From assembly GCF_017939625.1 (NCBI RefSeq), contig NZ_JAGKTC010000001.1:714519-778518 (forward strand): a stretch of 64,000 bases of DNA, read 5' to 3'. Within the stretch, counting starts at the first letter, position 1. The number at the start of each line of letters is the position of its first letter. The position numbers were made by a program, and so were the translations under genes. Below the pieces are notes generated by a model, which saw only the letters and a list, made by a program, of their open reading frames with translations, made no database searches and had not been told where the DNA came from. The DNA is from Pseudoxanthomonas helianthi. GTDB taxonomy: Bacteria > Pseudomonadota > Gammaproteobacteria > Xanthomonadales > Xanthomonadaceae. Of the stretch, positions 45,500-52,997 are shown one piece after another.

Positions 45500-45678
45500 G
45501 CATCCTGTTGCTGCTGGTGCCGTTGAGCCTGCTGCTGCTGGCGCTGGCCATCGGCGCGTTCGCCTGGGCGGTGAAACGCGGCCAGTTCGACGACCTGGAT
45601 ACGCCCGCGCTCGACATCCTGGTCGACGACGAGGAATCCGCAACGCCGGGACGCACGGGGTCCGGCGATGCCGCTTGA
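45496..45678 (+). CDS. ccoS: cbb3 oxidase maturation protein CcoS
   Basis: A 60-residue protein with one membrane helix (LLLLVPLSLLLLALAIGAF) followed by AWAVKRGQFDDLDTPA, the standard CcoS signature. It overlaps ccoI by 4 bases and the next gene by 11 bases. CcoS is needed to insert haem and copper into CcoN. Confidence 0.95.
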   Translation: MSILLLLVPLSLLLLALAIGAFAWAVKRGQFDDLDTPALDILVDDEESATPGRTGSGDAA

Positions 45679-46390
45679 CGGACTGGTGCTCGGCGGCGCA
45701 TTGCTCAGCGGCCTGCTCGGCGGCGCGCACTGCGCGGCGATGTGCGGCGGCATCGCGACCGGATTCTCGACGCGGCAACGCGGCGGCTGGTGGGTTGCGT
45801 TGCAACCCAACCTGGGCCGGATGGGCGGCTACGCACTGGCCGGCGCCATCGTCGGCGGCGTGGGCCATGGCCTGCTCGACATCGCGCGGCTGCCTCATCT
45901 CGCCGTGGCGTTGCGCGCCGCCGTCGGGCTGGTGCTGATCGTCGCCGCACTGCGCCTGCTGGACCGGCGCGGCCGTTTCGCCTTCCTCGGCATGCCCGGC
46001 GCGGGCCTGTGGCGCTGGCTGCGCCCCTTGCAACAGCGCCTGCTGCCCGCGGACAGCGCGGGCAAGCGCATCGCCCTGGGCATGCTGTGGGGCTGGATGC
46101 CGTGCGGCCTCAGCACCACTCTGCTGGCCGCGGCCTGGCTGCAGGCCAGCGCAGCGCATGGCGCGTTGACCATGGCCGCATTCGGGCTGGGCACCTTGCC
46201 GGTGATGCTGCCGCTGACCTGGGCCGGCGCGCGTTTCGGCCAGCGCCTGCAACGCGGCGGCTGGCGTACCGCGATGGGCCTGTGCGTATTGCTCGCCGGA
46301 GTGCTGACCCTGACAGCGCCGTGGCTGATGCACGCCCCCGCCTTGCACGGCGTGCTCGCGGCGCTGGGCTGCCGTAGCTTGCCGGCGTGA
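45668..46390 (+). CDS. TauE/SafE-like (UreH-like) membrane protein of the cco cluster
   Basis: A 240-residue protein with six membrane segments. It contains HCAAMCGGIATG at residues 21-32 and WGWMPCGLSTT in the second half, the DsbD-like and copper-type motifs of this family (commonly labelled sulfite exporter TauE/SafE). Members placed behind ccoGHIS are thought to take part in metal transport or oxidase maturation. It overlaps ccoS by 11 bases. Export of sulfite is not supported by the Cys-Met motif. Confidence 0.83.
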   Translation: MPLDGLVLGGALLSGLLGGAHCAAMCGGIATGFSTRQRGGWWVALQPNLGRMGGYALAGAIVGGVGHGLLDIARLPHLAVALRAAVGLVLIVAALRLLDRRGRFAFLGMPGAGLWRWLRPLQQRLLPADSAGKRIALGMLWGWMPCGLSTTLLAAAWLQASAAHGALTMAAFGLGTLPVMLPLTWAGARFGQRLQRGGWRTAMGLCVLLAGVLTLTAPWLMHAPALHGVLAALGCRSLPA

Positions 46391-46414
46391 TGGAATCCGA
46401 GGCGGGACGGAACT

Positions 46415-46494
46415 CGTTGTGGGAGCGACGTCAGTCGCGATGCTCTTCGCATCGAATGAGTAAAAGCATCGCGACTGACGTCGCTCCCACGACG
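46415..46494. repeat. REP-type palindrome between convergent genes
   Basis: Two perfectly complementary 26-base arms (46419-46444 and 46465-46490) flank a 20-base loop; with one mismatch they extend to 30 bases. The arms begin GTGGGAGCGACGTCAGTCGC, the common GGGAGCGACGTCAGTCGCGA core of repetitive extragenic palindromes in Xanthomonadaceae and pseudomonads. It lies between the convergent cco operon end and the second fnr gene, where it would form a strong hairpin and may act as a two-way terminator. Confidence 0.85.
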
Positions 46495-46522
46495 GAAGCT
46501 TTTCGAATCCGGGCGAATCCGC

Positions 46523-47284
46523 TCAGGCGCGGCCGCGACGGCGCGGTTCGTCGTTTTCGGCGCTGTGCGCGAGCCGGTCGAGTTCGGCGATGTCGCGGAT
46601 GTCGATGCGCCGGCCGACCACCTCGATGACGCCATCCTCCTGCAGGCGGGTGAACCCGCGACTGACCGTTTCCAGCGCCAAGCCGAGGTAGCGCGCGATA
46701 TCCTCGCGGCTCATCGGCAGCTTGAACTGGGTCGGCGAATGGCCGATGTTGCGGTAACGCTCGGACAAGCCGTGCAGGAACAGCGCGATGCGTTCGCCCG
46801 CCTGCCGGCGCACCAGCATGCCGAGATGGTCCTGGTCGCGGTCGACGCTCTTGCCGATGACCTTCAAAAGCTGTTGTTGCAGCGACGGCAATTGCGCGGC
46901 GACGCTGGCGAGCTGGTTGAACGGCACTTCGCACACGTTCGACGTGGCCAGCGCGACCGCTTCGCAGCGATGCGCTCCCGCGCCCAGCGCATCCAGTCCG
47001 ATCAGTTCGCCCGGCAGGTGGAAGCCGAGGACCTGTTCCTCGCCCTCCTCGCTGATGCTGATGGTCTTGAACGCCCCGTCGCGGGCCACGTAGACCGCGG
47101 TCAAAGGATCGCCCAGGCGATACAGCCGTTCGCCGCGCTCCACCGGCCGGCTCCGGCGCACGATCTCGTCCAGCCGTTGCAGTTCCTGCGCATTGATGCC
47201 CGCCGGCAGGCATAGCTGCTGCAGCGAGCAGAATGCGCAACCCCGGCGAAGGCTCGCAAGATCAAGGACAGGGGCCTCTGACAT
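46523..47284 (-). CDS. fnr: FNR-type oxygen-sensing regulator (second copy)
   Basis: A 253-residue CRP/FNR regulator with [4Fe-4S] ligands Cys16, Cys19, Cys25 and Cys107 (RRGCAFCSLQQLC). The effector fold has LGFHLPGELIGLDALG and the winged helix LPMSREDIARYLGLALETVSRGF, where ETVSR specifies TTGAT half sites. It is closer to the E. coli/Anr standard than the copy at 26188. It is convergent to the cco operon, separated by the REP hairpin, and probably controls the FNR boxes of this island. The C-terminal tail is strongly charged (ENDEPRRRGRA). Confidence 0.93.
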   Translation of the reverse strand: MSEAPVLDLASLRRGCAFCSLQQLCLPAGINAQELQRLDEIVRRSRPVERGERLYRLGDPLTAVYVARDGAFKTISISEEGEEQVLGFHLPGELIGLDALGAGAHRCEAVALATSNVCEVPFNQLASVAAQLPSLQQQLLKVIGKSVDRDQDHLGMLVRRQAGERIALFLHGLSERYRNIGHSPTQFKLPMSREDIARYLGLALETVSRGFTRLQEDGVIEVVGRRIDIRDIAELDRLAHSAENDEPRRRGRA

Positions 47285-47575
47285 GCGCTTATGGTGCCAC
47301 TACCGCTGCGTGTTGCAACCGGACGCTCTCGCCTCGTCCGGAGGGGCAGCACCCTCGAGGGCTGCGACATGCGCTGCATGGCAGGCCTCGCGACAGGCGG
47401 AACGTCCGGATCGTTCCTCGGCGCCGGATTGACCCTCGCCCTGAAACGCTGCCCGTGCTTCGCGCCCGGCAAGCGCTATCACCGCAAGGCGGTGTCGGTA
47501 AAGGGCCGTCGGTGTCCTTCTCCCGATCTAGCCGCTCGATTACAGTCCATGCATCTATTCGATGGGGAAACACGC
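47285..47575. other. Intergenic gap between fnr and the alpha/beta hydrolase gene
   Basis: This 291-base gap between two divergently read genes must hold both promoters. No FNR box, repeat or convincing coding sequence is seen; reading frames passing through it lack ribosome sites. Confidence 0.5.
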
Positions 47576-48409
47576 GTGCTCAAGTCGTCGTTGCTGAAGG
47601 GCTGGATGTTGTCGATGGGTTTGATCTTGGCTTCGATGGTCCACGCGGACGAAGTGCAGGTGAACCGCAAGGGTTACAGCCTGCAGGCGGAGCGGCAGGG
47701 CCAGGGGGCGGTCGCCGTCGTTTTCGAATCCGGTTTCGGCCAGGCTGCGGGCACGTGGAAGGACGTCGTCGCCGACCTTGGCAACGAATGCCGGTGCATC
47801 GCTTACGCACGTGCGGGATTGGGCAAATCGGGAACGGACGGAAAGCCGAAGACCATCGAGCAGCACCTGCAGGACCTGGCCGCCGTGATGGATACGCTTG
47901 CGCCGGACCGGAAGGTGATCCTGGTGGGGCACTCGTACGGCGGCCTGCTGGCTACCGAGTTCGCGCGTGCGCATCCCGAGCGTGTCCAGGGTCTCGTACT
48001 CGTCGACCCGGCGACCATGGACCAGCGCCATGCCTTCAAGCAAGCGGATGGCGAACGCGTGCTGGCCGACGACAAAGCGCTGCTGTCGATGCTGCCCCCC
48101 AACATGGCGGAAGACTACAAACTGCTGATCGCCCAGCTGGACAGCGCGGCGACCGCGGCGCCGCGGCCCCTGCCGGACGTGCCGGTAGCCCTGCTCACTT
48201 CGACGCAAGTGGCGGCCGAGCCCTTCGTCTTCGAGGAAACGCCACAAGGCAAGGCGTTGTGGAAACGGCAGCACGCGGCATTGTTCGCCGGTTTTTCCCG
48301 CGGCACCCACCAATACTTCGCCACCGGGCACAACATCCATCGTGAAGACCCGAAGGCGGTGGCGGACGCGATCCGGTCCGTGATCGCGGCTTCCCGTACC
48401 GGCGACTGA
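47576..48409 (+). CDS. Alpha/beta-hydrolase fold protein, exported
   Basis: A 277-residue hydrolase with a signal peptide (SSLLKGWMLSMGLILASMVHA) if GTG at 47576 is used, which has GGGGAAA 8 bases before it; ATG at 47549 would give 9 more residues. The nucleophile elbow is GHSYGG, preceded by the oxyanion segment FESGFGQ; the acid and base are likely in the C-terminal third, with His in ATGHNIHRED. The substrate is unknown: an ester, lactone or peptide. It stands alone and is convergent to the M60-like gene. Confidence 0.82.
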   Translation: MLKSSLLKGWMLSMGLILASMVHADEVQVNRKGYSLQAERQGQGAVAVVFESGFGQAAGTWKDVVADLGNECRCIAYARAGLGKSGTDGKPKTIEQHLQDLAAVMDTLAPDRKVILVGHSYGGLLATEFARAHPERVQGLVLVDPATMDQRHAFKQADGERVLADDKALLSMLPPNMAEDYKLLIAQLDSAATAAPRPLPDVPVALLTSTQVAAEPFVFEETPQGKALWKRQHAALFAGFSRGTHQYFATGHNIHREDPKAVADAIRSVIAASRTGD

Positions 48410-48475
48410 AGGCTCGGGTCCGAAACAGGAACACGAGGGCCCGGCAGCTCCGGGCCCTCGTGGCGACGCCATGGA

Positions 48476-49915
48476 TCAATCGTGCAGCGTGGCCGGATCG
48501 ACCGTCGGCGCCGGCAGGCCGAGCGCGGCGATTTCGTCGTACACGCTCTGCGATACCGGCAGGCCCCACTTGCGGAAGAAACCGCTCAGGTCCTTGCCCG
48601 ATACCTCGCACGACTTCAGCATGAAGTAGCGCATCCGCTCCGCATCGCCGCCGGCGACCGGTCGTTCGACACGCGTCAGCTTGTGCAGGTCGCGATAGAA
48701 CCGGTCGCCGAAGGCCAGCCACAGCTGCTGGAACATGCCGAGGCGCACGTAGTTCGAGGTGGTCGAAGCGTTGTAGTTGCGCTGGCCGTCGGGCAAGGCC
48801 AGGAACGCCCAGATGCCGGGCCACTGGTTGTCGCGCACCAGGCGCGGCGGACTCACGCCGAAGGCCCGCTCCACCGCCAGCGAGTAGATGTTGACGGTGC
48901 TCTCGGTCACCGCGGACCACTTCCATGCCGTCTGCTGGTGGGTGTGGCCCACTTCGTGCCACGGCCCCCAGCCGTTGGCGCCGGTCAGCATCGCCGGATC
49001 GGCCACGCGCACCAGGTAACTGGGCGGCAGGGTGATGGCGCCTGTCCATGACGAAGGATTGCCTCCGGAAGTGCGCACCGAAATCAGCAGCCGGTTGCCG
49101 CGCGGCATGTGCTCGGGCGCGGAGCCGTCGATCCCGCTGATGGCCTCGGATTCCTCCACCACCAGGTCCAGCGCATCGCACATCAGCTGCTGGTCGTACT
49201 GCTGCAGGTTGCGCGCAAGCACGTCTTCGACCCGGCGCATGGTGAACATCGCGCGGTCGCAGACCATCATCACGTCTTCGACGTCGTCGAACACGTCGAA
49301 CATCTGCAGGTATTGCGCGTGGGTCGTCTTCCGCGTCACGAAGTACGGGACCCGCTTGAAACCGTCGGAGAACTCGATGTCCGCCACGCTGTCCGGCGTC
49401 GCCGAGGTGTACTGGATGTACGCGGTGCCGCCCCAGGTGTCGTTGAACGGGCTGCCGGCCACGTCGACGCCGTCGGTCTGCGCGTTGATGAGGTTCTCGC
49501 CTTCGACCAGCGGATAGAAGGTGCGCGAAGGCCGGACCGTGTCGCGGTGCGGGGTGCCGACGACCAGGATCGGCAGGTCGGCGCCCTTTTTCAGCGTGAC
49601 CTTGATCCGCAGCAGCGCACCGGGCGCGACGTGGTAACCGGTCGGCTGCATCTCGTTCTGCGGCGTGGTGACCTGCAGGCGCACGCCATCGACGTCGCGC
49701 TTGATCGTCTCCACGAAGGTCTGGGTACGCGCGGCGCCCAGGCAGAACTTGCCCTGGTCCCACGCGCTGGTGCATTGGCCGTACTTCGAATAGCCGTTGG
49801 CCAGGCACCACTGCTCGGTGGGCTTGGGACAATAGCCGGTCTGGTCGGCGAACGCCGGGGCGGTGCAGAACAGCAACGGCAGCATCGCTGCCGCAAACGC
49901 GAGCCACTTTCTCAT
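48476..49915 (-). CDS. M60-like (enhancin-type) zinc metallopeptidase, exported
   Basis: A 479-residue protein with signal peptide (WLAFAAAMLPLLFCTAPAFA). The zinc site is WHEVGHTHQQ around residue 318 followed by Glu in TESTVNIYSLAVE, which fits the HEXXH-X(8-28)-E rule of M60-like peptidases. The upstream half has a galactose-binding-like lead (LKKGADLPILVVGTPHRD). This family cleaves mucin-type or O-glycosylated proteins. An AGGAG site lies before ATG at 49915. A terminator at 50411-50441 separates it from the TonB receptor, so it has its own promoter. Confidence 0.86.
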   Translation of the reverse strand: MRKWLAFAAAMLPLLFCTAPAFADQTGYCPKPTEQWCLANGYSKYGQCTSAWDQGKFCLGAARTQTFVETIKRDVDGVRLQVTTPQNEMQPTGYHVAPGALLRIKVTLKKGADLPILVVGTPHRDTVRPSRTFYPLVEGENLINAQTDGVDVAGSPFNDTWGGTAYIQYTSATPDSVADIEFSDGFKRVPYFVTRKTTHAQYLQMFDVFDDVEDVMMVCDRAMFTMRRVEDVLARNLQQYDQQLMCDALDLVVEESEAISGIDGSAPEHMPRGNRLLISVRTSGGNPSSWTGAITLPPSYLVRVADPAMLTGANGWGPWHEVGHTHQQTAWKWSAVTESTVNIYSLAVERAFGVSPPRLVRDNQWPGIWAFLALPDGQRNYNASTTSNYVRLGMFQQLWLAFGDRFYRDLHKLTRVERPVAGGDAERMRYFMLKSCEVSGKDLSGFFRKWGLPVSQSVYDEIAALGLPAPTVDPATLHD

Positions 49916-50410
49916 CTTCGTTACTCCTGGAATCGAGCGGGTGGTGACGCAAGTGGGGCGAACCGTTCGCCCCGATGGAGAAGCACGGACAAAGGGCCGG
50001 CGCTACCCGCGTGCGATCGCGGGAAACCATGGGCCGCACCTTCCCCGCGCGATCGCCTGTCGGGCGACACGTTCCGGAACGGCAATGGACGGCGATGGCG
50101 AGGGAACTTCGCTACCGGTTATGCAGGACTTCCGGCAGAGATCCGTGTGTCGCGGCTATGCAGGCACGGACCGAAAGGCTTTTGGCAAACACGAACTTGA
50201 CCGAACCATTCTGGATCCTCGCGTCGTGGGTTTGACCGGACGTATCGAATCGCGAACCTGCGACCCGCATGGATTCTCCGGCGCGCCCCGGGTCGACGGA
50301 TGTGATTCGCATCACCTTCCATTTTCCGGTTCACGGATGTGGCCGGAGGTCTGCCGATCTTTATGATCCGAAGCGCACAGGGGACCGGCAGCGCGGCCGA
50401 TTTCACCCAG
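49916..50410. other. Long 5' region of the M60-like gene
   Basis: About 495 bases with no convincing gene lie between the M60-like start and the terminator. The open frames across it (such as a leftward 67-codon one at 50112-50315) lack ribosome sites and known motifs. The region holds a Clp/CRP-type palindrome at 50301-50316, so the M60 promoter may be far upstream with a long leader. Confidence 0.5.
50301..50316. promoter_or_regulatory. CRP/Clp-type box
   Basis: TGTGATTCGCATCACC differs from TGTGA-N6-TCACA only at the last base. Clp of Xanthomonadaceae binds this type of site and regulates extracellular enzymes, so control of the downstream M60 peptidase gene is possible although the site is about 390 bases from its ATG. 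Confidence 0.5.
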
Positions 50411-50441
50411 AAAAAAAGCCCCGGCCTGGGCCGGGGCTTTT
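50411..50441 (-). terminator. Rho-independent terminator of the TonB receptor operon
   Basis: A perfect 13-base stem (AAAAGCCCCGGCC paired with GGCCGGGGCTTTT) with a 2-base loop lies 22 bases after the leftward receptor stop. On the minus strand it is followed by a run of seven T. Confidence 0.9.
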
Positions 50442-50462
50442 CTGGAGCCGAAGACTGGGCGG

Positions 50463-52934
50463 TCAGAACTCCTGCGAGAAGCGCAGGCCGATGGTGCGCG
50501 GCTGGTTGGCGATCGAGTAGATCTGCCCGTTCGGGAACTCCGGCAGCGTGCCCGTCGTCGAGCAGACCGCGCATTGCGTATAGCGGGCGAACTCGGCGTG
50601 CTCGTCGGTCGCGTTCTTGATGTAGAAATCCAGCGACCAGTTGCCACGGCGGATTCCCGCCGAAAGGTCCAGCACCGAGTACGACGGCAGGTTGCCGAAG
50701 ATTTCCTGGTCGGACTTGATCAGCGCGGACTTGCGCTCGCCCTCGTAGACCGCCGCGCCCTGCAGGTAGAACTCCGACTCGCCGACATCGAAGGTGTAGC
50801 GCGCGGTCAGGTTGCCCTTGACCTTCGCGGTGACCGGCAACTGCGACCCCTTGGGCGCCTGCGGATCGTCGCAGACCGTGGTCGGGTTGCCGTTGTCGTC
50901 GTTGGTGCCGCAGTAGTTCGAGGTCAGCTTGGCGTCGTACCAGGCGAAGCCGCTGGAAATGCGCAGGTTGTAGGTCGCGGCCCACAGCAGGTCGGTCTCG
51001 AAGCCGTTGATGCGCGCGCTGCCGGCATTGCGGATCACCGACAGGCCGGCGTTGCCCGGCGGGATGAACGAGAACTGCATGTCCTCCCAATCTTCGCGGA
51101 ACACGGCGCCGTTGAAGATCAGGCGGTTGTCGGCCCAGCTGGTCTTCCAGCCCAACTCGTAGTTGGTCAGCGTGTCGGGCAAGTAGGTCAGCGCGATCGG
51201 GTTGGACGGGTCGTTGCTGCGGTTGACGCCGCCCGGACGGTAGCCCTCGGACCAGGTGGCGTACACCATGGCCTTGTCGCTGAACTTGTAGGTCAGGTTG
51301 AAGCGGCCGATGTGGTCGTTCTTCTCGACGGTGCGGTCGAGGTTGACGCAGGGCGCGCCGCGGAACTTCTCGTCCGAGAAGCAGCGCGCCTCGCCGTACT
51401 TGCTGCTCCAGTTGTCGTTATAGCCGTAGAAGCCCTTCAGGCTGTTCTTGTAGCGGAAGAAGCGGATGCCGGCGGTGGCGGTCAGCTTGTCGGTGGCGTC
51501 GAACGAGATTTCGCCGAACGCCGCCTCGTCGTGGTCCTTGCGCACCTGCTGGGTCAGCCAGATCGTGTCGGGCCAACCGGTCACCTCGAAGCCGCTGAAG
51601 TCGCCGACGATCTTGTAGTCCTGCAGGATGTTGTGCTTCTGGTTCTGCCAGAACAGGCCGGCGATGAAGCGCACGCGCCGGTCCTGCGGCGAGGAGATGC
51701 GCAGCTCGTGGCTGTCCTTGGTATAGCCGTCCTTGCCGATGATGTATTGCGACGAATCGACGACCGTGCCCGGCGCGCAGGTGAAGCTGTCCAGGTCCAG
51801 GTTGGTGCAGAAGTACGCGCCCGACCCGTACAGCGAGTCGTACCAGAACGAGTAGTCGCTGTAGTCCGAGGCGCTGTCGACGTCGCGGTCGAGGTGCGCG
51901 TAGGCATAGGTCAGGTCGAAGTTGCCGATCTTGCCCTGCACGGTCAGCGCGGCCTGGGTCCAGTGGTCGTCGAAGTACTCGGGGATGAACTTGCGCGTCT
52001 GCAGCTTGCCCACGTCCGGGCTTTCGGCGAAGTTGCCGTCCTCGTTCTTCTGCTGGGTCATCAGCGTGGGCATGATCGACCAGTTGTCGTTCAGGTCGAT
52101 CTTCAGCGCCGCGCGCACGCCGGTGGTTTCGACGTCGTTGAAATCCTTCTTCGCCAGCGCGGCATTGTTGATGGTGCCGTGGCCGCCGCTGTCGGCGTCC
52201 CACGACGGATAGGTGCGGGTGCCGAAGACGTTGTCGATGTAGCCGGCGTCGTATTCCTTCCAGCCGACCAGGCGGATCGCGGCGTTCTTCGACAGGGGGA
52301 CGTTGACGAAGGCATCGATGGCATAGCCGGTGCCGCCATGGCTGACCGAATTGGCCTCCACCGCGTAGCCCGAGGCTTCGCCGCTGGGGTCGGGCTTGTT
52401 GGTGATGATGCGCAGCGTACCGGCCTGCGAGCTGGCGCCGTACAGGGTGCCTTGCGGGCCGGCGAGCGCCTCGATGCGCGCGATGTCGTAGATGTGCACG
52501 TCCAGCGCGCCGCCGATGGTGGTCACCGGCTGCTCGTCGACGTACACGCCGACGCTGGGCTGCGGTCCCGAGTGGTTCTGGTTCTCGCCGCTGGCCACGC
52601 CGCGGAAGTACGGCACCGATGAACCGCCCTCGCCGGTGTCGTAGGACACGCCGGGCAGGAACTTGGCGTAGTCCTTGAAATTGGTGATGTTGAGTTCGCT
52701 GAGTTTCTCCTGGCCCAGCACCTGGATGCTGATCGGCACTTCCTGCAGGTTCTCGGTGCGCTTCTGCGCGGTCACGGTGACCGTGTCGAGGGTGGCCGCC
52801 TTCTGTTCGGTGGTGGGCGCCGGCGCGGCCTCCTGGGCGAAGGCGGGCGTGGTACAGGCGAGGCAGATCGCCGCGGCGAGCGGCAACCGGACGAACTGTC
52901 CGGGCTTGCGGTTGCGATGTTTCGGTTTGGACAT
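50463..52934 (-). CDS. TonB-dependent outer-membrane receptor
   Basis: An 823-residue receptor: signal peptide ending TPAFAQ, a plug domain (about residues 55-175, beginning TVTVTAQKRTENLQEVPISI) and a 22-strand barrel ending LRFSQEF. The plug start is also the TonB box region. It belongs to the large group of substrate-specific receptors of this bacterial group; no siderophore marker is seen. ATG at 52934 is chosen because AAGGGGAACGAG precedes it. It is the second gene after the TPR-sulfotransferase, 63 bases downstream, and ends in a clear terminator. The ligand cannot be told; the neighbouring hydrolases point to a peptide-like nutrient. Confidence 0.92.
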   Translation of the reverse strand: MSKPKHRNRKPGQFVRLPLAAAICLACTTPAFAQEAAPAPTTEQKAATLDTVTVTAQKRTENLQEVPISIQVLGQEKLSELNITNFKDYAKFLPGVSYDTGEGGSSVPYFRGVASGENQNHSGPQPSVGVYVDEQPVTTIGGALDVHIYDIARIEALAGPQGTLYGASSQAGTLRIITNKPDPSGEASGYAVEANSVSHGGTGYAIDAFVNVPLSKNAAIRLVGWKEYDAGYIDNVFGTRTYPSWDADSGGHGTINNAALAKKDFNDVETTGVRAALKIDLNDNWSIMPTLMTQQKNEDGNFAESPDVGKLQTRKFIPEYFDDHWTQAALTVQGKIGNFDLTYAYAHLDRDVDSASDYSDYSFWYDSLYGSGAYFCTNLDLDSFTCAPGTVVDSSQYIIGKDGYTKDSHELRISSPQDRRVRFIAGLFWQNQKHNILQDYKIVGDFSGFEVTGWPDTIWLTQQVRKDHDEAAFGEISFDATDKLTATAGIRFFRYKNSLKGFYGYNDNWSSKYGEARCFSDEKFRGAPCVNLDRTVEKNDHIGRFNLTYKFSDKAMVYATWSEGYRPGGVNRSNDPSNPIALTYLPDTLTNYELGWKTSWADNRLIFNGAVFREDWEDMQFSFIPPGNAGLSVIRNAGSARINGFETDLLWAATYNLRISSGFAWYDAKLTSNYCGTNDDNGNPTTVCDDPQAPKGSQLPVTAKVKGNLTARYTFDVGESEFYLQGAAVYEGERKSALIKSDQEIFGNLPSYSVLDLSAGIRRGNWSLDFYIKNATDEHAEFARYTQCAVCSTTGTLPEFPNGQIYSIANQPRTIGLRFSQEF

Positions 52935-52997
52935 CTCGTTCCCCTTGTGGCTGGTTTTATTGAGGGAAGGCGCGGCAGCGATGGGCAATGCAACGGA

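Noticed and set aside
43010-46348. A 1112-codon minus-strand open frame opposite ccoI, ccoS and the TauE-like gene
   Set aside because: Same reasoning: it mirrors codon bias of the real genes, and there is no start signal or recognisable domain.
45668-46390. Annotation as a sulfite exporter
   Set aside because: The family label is common, but the HCxxMCGG motif and the position behind ccoGHIS fit metal handling or oxidase maturation better.
46415-46494. CRISPR or insertion-sequence end
   Set aside because: There is a single palindrome with no repeated spacer units, no transposase and no target duplication. It fits a REP element.
50112-50315. A 67-codon leftward frame upstream of the M60-like gene
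   Set aside because: No ribosome site and no family pattern. The region is better explained as a regulatory or leader region.
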